The translations under genes and the position numbers were made by a program. From positions 1-35,062 of the IMG/VR virus record IMGVR_UViG_3300033143_003178: 35,062 bases of DNA, one strand, 5' to 3'. Below are positions 15,748-23,842 of the stretch, piece after piece (within the stretch, counting starts at the first letter, position 1; each line of letters begins with the position of its first letter). A model generated the notes under the pieces. The model searched no databases and had not been told where the DNA came from. It saw nothing but the letters and a program-made list of their open reading frames with translations. This stretch comes from a virus.

Positions 15748-16067
15748 TGACTCCCGTTGAAGCCTTAAAAAGTTTAGAGGCTCAATCAGATCTAGCAGTT
15801 GCGGTTGTAGCAAGTGATTTATTTAGCGAATTAATAAAAGTTTCACCGGTTGATGTTGGTACTCTAAAAGGTGCGTGGAGTTTAGAAAAAACCAAAGACG
15901 GTTGGAGAATTTCAAACAATATGGGATATTCTTCAATAATTTTCGATGGTAGAAGAAAAGTAGGCGGTCAATGGTATGGATCAGAACAACTCCCAAAAGG
16001 AATCGATCCAATACTTTCAAAATACAACAGAGTTTTAGAAAATTTACTTGATAGAATAAAGGTTTAA
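15747..16067 (+). CDS. HK97 gp10-like neck protein
   Basis: A 106-residue protein with an N-terminal helix, then the signature SPVDVGTLKGAW (about residues 34-45) and the beta segment IFDGRRKVGGQWYG. The SPVDTGxLRxSW-type motif is typical of HK97 gp10 family proteins at the head-tail interface. Translation is coupled to the preceding gene. Confidence 0.8.
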   Translation: MTPVEALKSLEAQSDLAVAVVASDLFSELIKVSPVDVGTLKGAWSLEKTKDGWRISNNMGYSSIIFDGRRKVGGQWYGSEQLPKGIDPILSKYNRVLENLLDRIKV

Positions 16068-16069
16068 AA

Positions 16070-16459
16070 ATGGGATTATTAGAATTAGCAGCAGAGCCAG
16101 AGATTTATTTCACTACAAATTGGACTGATACAGATATTGAACTACCAGACACAGAGTTTGATTACGATGGACTTGATACTTATATTTCAATAGACTTCGC
16201 GCCAACTGTAAATGATTACACAGGTATGGATGGAACTTCAACAGGGCGAATCGCAAGTTATGGATTATATTCAGTATATTGCTACCATAAGAAATTAAAA
16301 CTTGCTTTAGATTTAGCAGACGATATAAAAACTTTTTTTAATGGTATAGAGTTGCCGAAAGATATTCATGTAGGAATCGGTCAAGATAAACCCGCGATTG
16401 ATTTAGAAAATGGGTTCTTTGAATCTAAAGTAAATTTTGAATTAAAGCAATATTCGTGA
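16070..16459 (+). CDS. Tail completion / tail terminator protein
   Basis: A 129-residue protein starting two bases after the neck gene. It has an N-terminal acidic region, a central strand block (RIASYGLYSVYCYHKKLK), a helix (ALDLADDIKTFFNG) and a final strand. This fits tail terminators, whose ring ends tube growth. It is the gene directly before the tail tube, as expected. Confidence 0.68.
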   Translation: MGLLELAAEPEIYFTTNWTDTDIELPDTEFDYDGLDTYISIDFAPTVNDYTGMDGTSTGRIASYGLYSVYCYHKKLKLALDLADDIKTFFNGIELPKDIHVGIGQDKPAIDLENGFFESKVNFELKQYS

Positions 16460-16462
16460 TTA

Positions 16463-16492
16463 TGCTATAATACATTAGTATTTTTCGCGAAA
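16463..16492 (+). promoter_or_regulatory. Promoter TGCTATAAT with a palindrome at the start site
   Basis: Extended -10 at 16463-16471. A perfect 10-base palindrome TTTCGCGAAA (16483-16492) lies at about +5 to +14 of the predicted transcript, where an operator would block initiation. The tail-tube ATG follows at 16518. Confidence 0.7.
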
Positions 16493-16517
16493 TATATCTT
16501 AAAACAAAGGCTATAAA

Positions 16518-17480
16518 ATGGCAAAGGTCAATACAAAAAAGACAAGTTTATTTTTAAAATCTGGCGCAGTTCTACCGGTTGCACCGGCTAACTTCTTAGA
16601 AGTTGAAGAAGAATTACTTATTTCACCAGACATCCCGGTTGAAGAGTTTAAGCGAATCAATGGCTTGTTGGGTTCAAATGATAGTTATGCAAATGTTGAT
16701 TTCATTAAGTTCGCACAAACAATCACAACTAAAATCAGATTTCAAAATAGCGCAGCAGATGCACTTGACACAGTTCCCGAATACGGTGAACTTTTAAAGC
16801 TTGGTGGTTTTGATGAAACTATTGATACGGGTACAGCAACAGAAGAAACTGTAATTTACACTAATACTCAAACGCCGGTTGTTGGAAGTACAGTTGCGTA
16901 CATTGATGGTAAAAAGCATCAATCAGCAGGAAGTGTCGCAGCAGATCTAACTTTTAATTTCCCTATTGGAAAAGCAGCAACAATTTCAGCAGCACTTAGT
17001 GGATATTTAGATAATGCAGGGGTTGCAGCAACAGAAGCGAATCCAACAGTTACACTTAACACTGAATCTTGCTTATTGGTTGGTAAAGCTGATATAATGA
17101 CAGCAGGAGGAACAGCAGTTGTTCCAGACAATATTACTATTGCAATGGGTGCAGATATTCAAGAATTCCAAGGGATGGGAAGAGCTGAATTTGAAATGAA
17201 AGATTATATGATCAAAGTTACAGCAGATTTTTATCCAGAAAATGCTGATTATAATGATGCGGTTACTCTTTTAGGTGCAGATACAGTTGAAGCTTTAGTT
17301 ATTAAGCTAGGAACAGCAGATGGTGTTCTTGTGAATGGTAAATCTATTCAGATTGATTGTGGTTTCGGTAAAGCATCGGCATATAGTGATTCTGGCGCAA
17401 ATGGCGCAGTTAAGAGAACTTTTACTTGGTTATTACAATCAGAAAACCAAATATCTATAAAGCACGGGTTTTTCATTTAG
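16518..17480 (+). CDS. Major tail protein (tail tube)
   Basis: A 320-residue Ala/Gly/Thr-rich protein, mainly beta strands with few aromatic residues. DNITIAMGADIQEFQGMGRAEF and IKVTADFYPENADYN look like the tube-domain strands, and the C-terminal part has IQIDCGFGKASAYSD. It sits between the tail terminator and the frameshifting tail chaperones, exactly as lambda V sits before G. It has its own promoter, as expected for the most abundant tail protein. Its last eight bases overlap the convergent HNH gene. Confidence 0.82.
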   Translation: MAKVNTKKTSLFLKSGAVLPVAPANFLEVEEELLISPDIPVEEFKRINGLLGSNDSYANVDFIKFAQTITTKIRFQNSAADALDTVPEYGELLKLGGFDETIDTGTATEETVIYTNTQTPVVGSTVAYIDGKKHQSAGSVAADLTFNFPIGKAATISAALSGYLDNAGVAATEANPTVTLNTESCLLVGKADIMTAGGTAVVPDNITIAMGADIQEFQGMGRAEFEMKDYMIKVTADFYPENADYNDAVTLLGADTVEALVIKLGTADGVLVNGKSIQIDCGFGKASAYSDSGANGAVKRTFTWLLQSENQISIKHGFFI

Positions 17481-17967
17481 AGCCGTGATTTTTATGGAAG
17501 CCATGTTTTACATTGGCTTCCTTTCTTGCATTAATAGCCTCGTTTTTATTCTCATAATAACCTAAATTAATCTGTTTATCATTTATCATAATGTAAGCTC
17601 TCCACCGCTTAGAAGATTTAACAAAAGACACCCCACAAAAACCACTTGTATTGCTTTTGTGTAACTTCATATTTCTTTGATTTTCTCTTGAAGTGACTTC
17701 TCTTAAATTTACAAGTCTATTATCAGAGCCAATGTGATTTATATGGTCAATCATTTTAGGAGCATATCCATACAAGAGCATCCATATAATTCTATGAGCT
17801 AAGTATCTTTTCTGTTTATATCCAATAAACCTATGACCAGTCTTTAATATATACCCAGCTTCGCTTCCAACTCCATTGTTCCCAACAATATTGATTTTCC
17901 AAATTAGAGAGCCAGTTTTTTTGTTGTATCTAAATATTGATTTTAATTCTTTTTGAGTAAGATCCAT
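17473..17967 (-). CDS. HNH endonuclease with C-terminal AP2 DNA-binding domain
   Basis: A 164-residue leftward gene inserted between the tail tube and tail chaperone. The N-terminal half has AHRIIWMLLYG and MIDHINHIGSDNRLVNLREVT, the HNH_3 motif. Residues about 107-155 (SGFCGVSFVKSSKRWRAYI, then NLGYYENKNEAINARKEAN) form an AP2 domain, which recognises DNA. This domain pair is common in homing endonucleases. Its stop overlaps the tail-tube stop region, so insertion was precise and non-disruptive. Its leader and promoter resemble those of the gene at 14535 although the proteins differ. Confidence 0.9.
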   Translation of the reverse strand: MDLTQKELKSIFRYNKKTGSLIWKINIVGNNGVGSEAGYILKTGHRFIGYKQKRYLAHRIIWMLLYGYAPKMIDHINHIGSDNRLVNLREVTSRENQRNMKLHKSNTSGFCGVSFVKSSKRWRAYIMINDKQINLGYYENKNEAINARKEANVKHGFHKNHGSK

Positions 17968-18031
17968 TTTGAAGTTCCTAGTTTAATTTCTAGTTTTAAT
18001 GAAGCGAGGGGTAATTAATCCCTCAAACTAG
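17968..18031 (-). promoter_or_regulatory. Structured leader RNA B, two competing helices over the ribosome-binding site
   Basis: In the leftward RNA, CTAGTTT (18031-18025) can pair with AAACTAG (17984-17978), overlapping the AGGA ribosome-binding site, or with a second AAACTAG (17996-17990). A GAGGG/CCCTC hairpin (18024-18020 with 18010-18006) lies between. Compared with leader A the stem bases changed on both sides while pairing and order stayed the same. Confidence 0.65.
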
Positions 18032-18037
18032 ATTAAT

Positions 18038-18061
18038 ATTATAACCAATTTATGATATAAT
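18038..18061. promoter_or_regulatory. Divergent promoter pair B
   Basis: Leftward TATAAT at 18043-18038 serves the HNH-AP2 gene. Rightward TGATATAAT at 18053-18061 serves the tail chaperones. The distance between the two elements equals that in pair A, so the whole leader-plus-promoter block (about 96 bp) is homologous between the two sites. Confidence 0.72.
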
Positions 18062-18062
18062 C

Positions 18063-18162
18063 ACAACATTATTCGCTTCCTTATACTTTTTGATGTTTAG
18101 TATAAGGGAATAATGACATATTCATTAATTAAAGCTACATCTTATAAATAATGTTGTATAAT
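18063..18162 (+). promoter_or_regulatory. Structured leader before the tail chaperone gene
   Basis: CCTTATACT (18079-18087) pairs with AGTATAAGG (18099-18107), and ATTATTC (18068-18074) with GAATAAT (18108-18114), giving 16 bp with a four-base bulge on one side. ACAACATTAT (18063-18072) can instead pair with ATAATGTTGT (18148-18157), which excludes the outer helix. A second TATAAT (18157-18162) lies at the end. The 130-base gap before the gene at 18192 holds nothing else. Confidence 0.55.
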
Positions 18163-18191
18163 TTTTCATATTAACTACCAAAGGTAACAAA

Positions 18192-18644
18192 ATGAAATTA
18201 TTAATACAACAAAAATTCTCGCTAGAGATTCCGCACGAAAACAAAGATGATGAAATAATCATAGGTTTACTTACTCCAATTAGCAAAAAACAAAAACGAG
18301 AAAACAAACAAGCTTTCAAAGAAGATGAAACAAAAGCAAAAAAACTGCAAAAAGATTCTTTAAAACTTAATCGTTTAGCAATAAAAGTTGACAAAGCTTC
18401 AAAATCTGATATGTCAGAAGCTGAACTTGAAAAGCTTTATAATGAAGTTGACGAATTATCAGAAAGAGTTGAAACTAAAAATGAAGAATTGCAAAACGAA
18501 GATATTTATGAAAAAGTAGCAAAAAAACAATTTAACCAAAGTGTTAAAAGTGAACAACTTGATAGACTTATAGAGATTTGTGAACTAATGGGATATAGAC
18601 AAGTTTTAGACGTTATCCATAGAGATATTCAAGAGGGAAAGTAA
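18192..18644 (+). CDS. Tail assembly chaperone, short form (lambda gpG-like)
   Basis: A 150-residue helical, highly charged protein between tail tube and tape measure, the position of lambda G. The start follows AAAGGTAAC. It ends in GGGAAAG-TAA, where the heptamer is in the slippage phase (G GGA AAG), so a fraction of ribosomes should continue into the downstream frame. The product would coat the tape measure protein and recruit tube subunits. Confidence 0.82.
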   Translation: MKLLIQQKFSLEIPHENKDDEIIIGLLTPISKKQKRENKQAFKEDETKAKKLQKDSLKLNRLAIKVDKASKSDMSEAELEKLYNEVDELSERVETKNEELQNEDIYEKVAKKQFNQSVKSEQLDRLIEICELMGYRQVLDVIHRDIQEGK

Positions 18645-18955
18645 AAAGGTTTAGCAATCTAATCAAATGGGCAGGACAAAAAGCTGATAATACAGACGAA
18701 AGCCAATTTGATGAACGCGATACCGAAATACATTCACAGGAATCTAAAATTGTTACTTTTGAAAATGATGATATTGAAGCAAATATTGTAAAAAGTTTAT
18801 TCGCAAGTTTAGATTTTGAGTTTAACGAAAAAGGTCGAATAAACGGCTTTAAATATTTAGCTTGTAAAGATTCTATTAAATGGATCAAACTAAAACCAAA
18901 AGATTATTTACCCTTGCTTAGATCTATGTTTAGAGAGTACACTAATAAATTATGA
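18192..18955 (+). CDS. Tail assembly chaperone, -1 frameshift fusion (lambda gpGT-like)
   Basis: Slipping back one base on GGGAAAG (18635-18641) bypasses the TAA and opens 104 further codons to a TGA at 18953-18955. The extension begins VKRFSNLIKWAGQK, is acidic in the middle and ends LRSMFREYTNKL. The total is 254 residues. It has no start codon of its own in a sensible place, fills the whole gap before the tape measure, and uses the very heptamer used by lambda. All this is the expected picture for a GT fusion. Mass spectrometry would settle the frameshift rate. Confidence 0.82.
18635..18641 (+). other. Programmed -1 frameshift site GGGAAAG
   Basis: X XXY YYZ heptamer in the right phase, immediately before the stop codon of the short form. 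Both tRNAs can re-pair at GGG and AAA. Confidence 0.85.
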
Positions 18956-18961
18956 TATAAT
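18953..18961 (+). promoter_or_regulatory. Extended -10 promoter TGATATAAT overlapping a stop codon
   Basis: The TGA that ends the frameshift extension is itself the TGA of TGATATAAT. The element is 30 bases before the tape measure ATG and drives the tail genes. Confidence 0.72.
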
Positions 18962-18991
18962 TACTAAGAATATTTTTGTAAAGGTGATCTA

Positions 18992-21838
18992 ATGGCTGAA
19001 CTACTGATTGATGTAAAAACAACAGGTGTTAATAAAATAGATCAACTAAACTCTAAAGTTAAAAATTTAGAGGGTACAAACACTAGAACAGCAAAAAGTT
19101 TTAATATATTACAGGTTGCAGCAACAGCAGCAGTAACAGCAGGAATGGTTAAAAAAATAATTAACTATTCAGATTCTTGGAAAAATGTCGAGGGTAGGCT
19201 TAGACTCGTAACTGAATCAACTTCTGATTTAGTAAAAACACAAAAAGAACTTTTCACACTCGCACAAAATTCAAGACAATCTTTTGAAGCAACAGCAAAC
19301 TTATATACAAGAATGGCAAAAGCTTCAAAAAGTCTTGGAACATCACAAGAGGATTTACTAAAAGCTACAGATGCAATAAACAAATCAATGGTTGTTAGTG
19401 GTGCTAGTTCTCAAGAAGCACAAAGTGCAGTAACCCAATTAAGTCAAGGGTTAGCAAGTGGTGTTTTAAGGGGTGAAGAATTTAACACTATTATGGAAAG
19501 CGGCTCACGAGTTGCACAAGCACTTTCAGATAGTCTTGGTGTAACAAGTGGCGAATTGAGAGCTATGGCACAAGAGGGCAAACTTACGAGTGATGTTGTG
19601 ATGAAAGCCTTAGTTGAACAAGGCGAAAAGATAAACGCTGAATTTGAGCGTATGCCACTTACTATCAGTCAAGCAATGCAAAGTTTTGACAACAGTATGG
19701 GGAAAATCGTTGCTCGTGCTGAATCTGGTACAGGCGCAATGTCAAATCTTGCAACAAGTATTCAATGGGTAGGTGAAGCTTTTGAAGAAGCGGATCAATT
19801 CTGGTTTGGTGATGCAAAAGTAGACTCTCAAACAAGATGGATTGAAGAGAACGAAAAATTTATACAGCAATTAAAAGAAGAACAAGGGTTGATTCCAGAT
19901 GTTGCAAAACTAGAAAACAATCTAATAGACATAAGATTTAAAGCCGCTGAAGCTCTTGGTGTTACTTTTGAAAGCTTATCATCACTCACACAGGCAGAAC
20001 TTGAAAACGCAAGGGCCGTTGCAGAAGAAACAGCAGTTTTAGATATCTTAGAGCAACAATCAAGAGAAAATGAAGCTGCCGATTTAGCATACTATGACGC
20101 ACAAATAAAACTTCTTGATGTTTCACAAGCTATAACGGAAGCAAATACAAGTGAAGTTGATTCAATAATACAAAAAACAGAAGCGGTTCAAGCATTAGCA
20201 CAAGCAACAATCGAAGCAACAACAGGACTTGGATATTTTGACGAGGGTTACACTTATACAGTTTCATCACCAACAGAAAACAACTTTTGGAGCATTTGGA
20301 GTGAATCAGTAGATGAATCGACAACAATTGTTGATAGTTTTAATACAACCATAAATACAACAGATGATGCTTTAAAAGATTTTGAAAGCACTTTAAGTTC
20401 AATCGATAGTGCTTTAAGTGGTGGAATGAGTTCTTTATCAGCAGTATTTGGACAAACTGCGCAAACTTATGGCGGATCATATCAAGCTGCACTTTCAGCA
20501 AGAAGTGCTTTGATTTCAGATCCTTTAAGTCCAGAAGCTTCAGAAAGTTTTGCAACTGCATATTCGCAATTTCAAACAGCATCAAGCGCATATACGGGTG
20601 ATGCTTCAAGATTCAAATCAGCGGAACAACAAAGATTCGCACAAGCAACAGCAGGACAACAAAGTCTTTTACTTCAAGATACAGCACTTTTAACTTATGA
20701 TGTTCAAGAAGAAACTAAAAATTTAATGGCTTCAATAGATGCTGCAATCGCTGATGGTATATTAACAGATGAAGAAAAAGCAACAATTGCAAATGTTGCA
20801 AGTGATGTAAATGATTCAAATAATTTGCTTTTAGGTAGTAGTGGGATCGTAGCTGACAGATTAGATGTTATGAATACTTCTGTAAATGGCCAAACTTATT
20901 ATGACAATACCGGTCTTGCAACTGATACAAATATGGACTTACAAGATTATTATAACAACACAGGCTTGGCGACAGGTACAGATATTGAAAACCAAACATA
21001 TTATGATAATACAGGTTTAGCTTTAAATACTTCTTTAATTGGAACAGATGGAGTAATATCAGAGATTCAAGCACAAGAGTATTATAATAATTTAGGACTT
21101 GCAACAAATGCAAATATGGATCTTCAAACTTATTATGACAATTCTCTTTTGGCATTAGATTCATCATTAACAGGTGAAACAAATAGTGTTACTGATGCTT
21201 TAAGTAGTTTAAATTTAGAGTCAGGCGATGTAACTATTGATATGGAAAGCGTTGCAACAGCAGTTGATGGATTTTCAACAGCGGTTGGAAACGAGGGTTT
21301 AGCAGGCGAAGTTTCAAATGTTTATAGTGCACTAGGCGGTACTTCCTCTAGTGGTACAGGTCTTGATGACATAAAAATTAAAACAATGACAACCACAAAC
21401 CAAAACACTTATGCAGAAGTTCCAGCAGGTTGGAATGTAATAACAGGCACATACGATGCTGCTTATACAGACTATGGAACAATCACGGGCTCAACATCAA
21501 CAATAAACTATGGTTACAAGCAAGGTGGATTCACAAATAAAGGTGAATCAAACACACAAGCAGGAGTTGTTCACGCAGGCGAATGGGTTGCACCAAAATG
21601 GATGGTTGATAGTAATTCAGAACTTTTCAGAAACCTAGATAATGCAAGACAAAGCAACGGATTTCAAAGAGGTGGAAGCACAACAACTGCTTCAAGTGGA
21701 TCTAAATCTGTAAACAAAGAACAGATCAAAATGAATCAATATTTATTTGTATTAACTGATGAAATGAAAAAACTTCATAGTCTATTAAGACGAGTAACAG
21801 AGGGCGGTGATAGAATGAGAACGGAGCTTGTCGCATGA
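18992..21838 (+). CDS. Tape measure protein
   Basis: The longest gene in the window, 948 residues. The N-terminal 260 residues match the tape-measure domain: LRLVTESTSDLVKTQKELF, ANLYTRMAKASKSLG, GVLRGEEFNTIMESGSRVAQ and ELRAMAQEGKLTSDVVMKAL. The centre is Ala/Ser-rich and helical. Residues about 636-725 contain five 17-residue repeats. The C-terminal part has a Gly/Ser stretch and a last helix (EQIKMNQYLFVLTDEMKKL). By the usual 0.15 nm per residue a tail near 140 nm is expected, less if the repeat region is not helical. The next gene overlaps its stop. Confidence 0.92.
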   Translation: MAELLIDVKTTGVNKIDQLNSKVKNLEGTNTRTAKSFNILQVAATAAVTAGMVKKIINYSDSWKNVEGRLRLVTESTSDLVKTQKELFTLAQNSRQSFEATANLYTRMAKASKSLGTSQEDLLKATDAINKSMVVSGASSQEAQSAVTQLSQGLASGVLRGEEFNTIMESGSRVAQALSDSLGVTSGELRAMAQEGKLTSDVVMKALVEQGEKINAEFERMPLTISQAMQSFDNSMGKIVARAESGTGAMSNLATSIQWVGEAFEEADQFWFGDAKVDSQTRWIEENEKFIQQLKEEQGLIPDVAKLENNLIDIRFKAAEALGVTFESLSSLTQAELENARAVAEETAVLDILEQQSRENEAADLAYYDAQIKLLDVSQAITEANTSEVDSIIQKTEAVQALAQATIEATTGLGYFDEGYTYTVSSPTENNFWSIWSESVDESTTIVDSFNTTINTTDDALKDFESTLSSIDSALSGGMSSLSAVFGQTAQTYGGSYQAALSARSALISDPLSPEASESFATAYSQFQTASSAYTGDASRFKSAEQQRFAQATAGQQSLLLQDTALLTYDVQEETKNLMASIDAAIADGILTDEEKATIANVASDVNDSNNLLLGSSGIVADRLDVMNTSVNGQTYYDNTGLATDTNMDLQDYYNNTGLATGTDIENQTYYDNTGLALNTSLIGTDGVISEIQAQEYYNNLGLATNANMDLQTYYDNSLLALDSSLTGETNSVTDALSSLNLESGDVTIDMESVATAVDGFSTAVGNEGLAGEVSNVYSALGGTSSSGTGLDDIKIKTMTTTNQNTYAEVPAGWNVITGTYDAAYTDYGTITGSTSTINYGYKQGGFTNKGESNTQAGVVHAGEWVAPKWMVDSNSELFRNLDNARQSNGFQRGGSTTTASSGSKSVNKEQIKMNQYLFVLTDEMKKLHSLLRRVTEGGDRMRTELVA
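20897..21170 (+). repeat. Tandem peptide repeat inside the tape measure gene
   Basis: Five units of the form YYDNTGLATxTNMDLQ, the third lengthened by about ten residues and the last two more diverged. The DNA units differ at many silent positions, so the repeat is old and selected at the protein level. Confidence 0.75.
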
Positions 21839-22740
21839 GGGTAGTAAAAAACATAACAACAGATTATCTATCATCAAACTTTTCAGAAACCGAAACCTTA
21901 TGGTTAATCGGATCAGTATTTAATTATGCCGATGAAATAAGATTTGGCCATTATATCTATCAATATGCAGGTTTAGATGAAACAAACACAACAGACAATC
22001 CAGAAGTAAATTCTCTAACAGTCACACCATCATGGGTTTTAGTTCGACCTACAAATTATTATGCAATGCTTGATGGTAAAACTTCAACGCAAACTGAAAA
22101 TGTAAACACTATTGTAATTGAAATTGAGTGCGACAATATGGACGCTTTTTCACTTCTTGGGATAGATGCAACAGAAGTGACGCTTGAATTAATAGACAAT
22201 GATACAAGCACAATTGTTCAAACAATAGTTTTTGATCTTCAAGATGAAAGTGAAGTAATAGATTTTTACTCTTATTGTTTTTCTGATTTCGTTCTAACTC
22301 CATCAGTTTATACACAAGAATTATTTTTACTGTCAAACGGAACTTTAAAGATAACAATTGATAATACAGGCGGAATTGCTAAATGTGGTCGGCTCGTTCT
22401 TGGAAGATCTTTCTATGTTGGAGATACGGGCTACGGAGCAAATCTTTCACTTGAATCTTACAGTAGCAAATCAACAGATGAATTTGGAAATGTATCTTTA
22501 ATTCATAGAGGCAGTATAAACTTAGATAGCTACGAAGTTCAAGTGCCATCAACAAAGCTTCCTGCATTAAAAAGAAAAGCACAACAACTTGATGCAGTTG
22601 CAATCTTGTTCGTTATGGACGAAAGCACAACAAGCACACTTGAAAACTTATTAAACTTTGGATATTGGGATAATTTTTCAATGATACTTCCAGATCCGAC
22701 AAAAAGCACAATCTCGCTCACAATAAAAGGAATATTATAA
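21835..22740 (+). CDS. Distal tail / tail tip protein
   Basis: A 301-residue protein in an ATGA overlap with the tape measure. The N-terminal part has YQYAGLDETNTTDNPEV and WVLVRPTNYYAMLDGKTS, a block I know from tail-tip or baseplate proteins that bind carbohydrate-like ligands. The C-terminal part (INLDSYEVQVP, LKRKAQQLDAVAILFV) is typical of distal tail proteins. Next comes the fibre gene. The lambda M/L/K set is absent, so this gene probably makes the hub. Confidence 0.68.
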   Translation: MRVVKNITTDYLSSNFSETETLWLIGSVFNYADEIRFGHYIYQYAGLDETNTTDNPEVNSLTVTPSWVLVRPTNYYAMLDGKTSTQTENVNTIVIEIECDNMDAFSLLGIDATEVTLELIDNDTSTIVQTIVFDLQDESEVIDFYSYCFSDFVLTPSVYTQELFLLSNGTLKITIDNTGGIAKCGRLVLGRSFYVGDTGYGANLSLESYSSKSTDEFGNVSLIHRGSINLDSYEVQVPSTKLPALKRKAQQLDAVAILFVMDESTTSTLENLLNFGYWDNFSMILPDPTKSTISLTIKGIL

Positions 22741-23831
22741 TGGCAATAAGTACAACAATTACACCATTTACAAAGTCACCAAGTAGGCAAGTTCCAGCAA
22801 CTTTTAGTGAAGATATGGACAGTAGACTATCAGAAGAAAATAGTCGCATCACTCAAATGAATGCAGTTAGTAGCGAAATGAACAGCACAGCAACAACTAT
22901 CAACGCACAGCAAATTGCAGCAAGTACCGCCAATTATAAAGGTGCGTATAGTGCAGGAACAATTTATGGTGTTAGTGAAACTGTAAGCAGCGGGGGGAAC
23001 TTTTTTGTTTCTCAACAGTCGGGTAATACAGGTAATGATTTAACAGATTTAGATTACTGGCGCATGGGGCTTATTACTCTAAACACAGGCTTTAAAAACT
23101 ATATTATTAATGGAAGATTTGATGTATGGCAAAGAGGCACATTTTTTGAGGATGTTACCGCTGGTGGATACACTGCTGATCGATGGTATCACAGACGTTC
23201 TTCATCCACACCAAACGGGAGCATTTTTAATACTTCTACTGGAAAAAATGAAAATAATTACAGAATACGAAGAGACCCAGCAAGTACTGAAACAGATACT
23301 ATGTGGATGTGTCAAATAATTGAGGAAATAGGGATAAAAGCATTAAGAGGTAAAGAAATTACATTATCTATGCTTTTAGCAAAAGGCGGGGATTATTCAC
23401 CAGCATCTACTTCAATTTATATTCAATCTTCCACCGATGATTCTAGTACTATTGGTTTTTCTGGTACAGTTGGGAATGTGTCAAATAATACTACTTTTGC
23501 TACTGAATCTGTACAAGATGGAGAAGTTAGCGTAACAGGAACAGTACCAAGCGATGCTGTTTCATTGGCGGTTTTTGTGAGAACAGCTGATTTTGTAGGA
23601 ACTGCTGGAACAAATGACTATATTGTTATATCAGATGTGGCACTAGAAAAAGGAACAGCAAAAACGGAGTCAGAACCAAGATTAACAGCATTAGAGTTTA
23701 TTATGTGTCTAAGATATTTTAGAAAAAGTGATGTTGGCACAAGAGTGGCAGAGTATACACATGAAATGAGAATAGCGCCATCGGTTACTGGTGCTTCTGA
23801 TCCTTATTTTTACGATGCTGAAATTTATTAA
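22740..23831 (+). CDS. Tail fibre / receptor-binding protein
   Basis: A 363-residue protein starting at the stop of the tip gene (TAATGG). Residues 1-60 form a helical attachment part. About residues 64-105 (YKGAYSAGTIYGVSETVSSG) look like a carbohydrate-binding module. From about 119 the sequence NYIINGRFDVWQRGT opens a jelly-roll domain and ends with VALEKGTA and EFIMCLRYFRKSD, the usual closing motifs of such fibres. Host range is expected to depend on it. Confidence 0.8.
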   Translation: MAISTTITPFTKSPSRQVPATFSEDMDSRLSEENSRITQMNAVSSEMNSTATTINAQQIAASTANYKGAYSAGTIYGVSETVSSGGNFFVSQQSGNTGNDLTDLDYWRMGLITLNTGFKNYIINGRFDVWQRGTFFEDVTAGGYTADRWYHRRSSSTPNGSIFNTSTGKNENNYRIRRDPASTETDTMWMCQIIEEIGIKALRGKEITLSMLLAKGGDYSPASTSIYIQSSTDDSSTIGFSGTVGNVSNNTTFATESVQDGEVSVTGTVPSDAVSLAVFVRTADFVGTAGTNDYIVISDVALEKGTAKTESEPRLTALEFIMCLRYFRKSDVGTRVAEYTHEMRIAPSVTGASDPYFYDAEIY

Positions 23832-23842
23832 AGGTAAAACAA

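Noticed and set aside
20130-21182. Three leftward open frames inside the tape measure gene
   Set aside because: They mirror the coding bias of the tape measure and are Leu-rich shadows with no ribosome-binding sites.
22109-22721. Leftward frames in the distal tail gene
   Set aside because: Antisense shadows without start signals or promoters.
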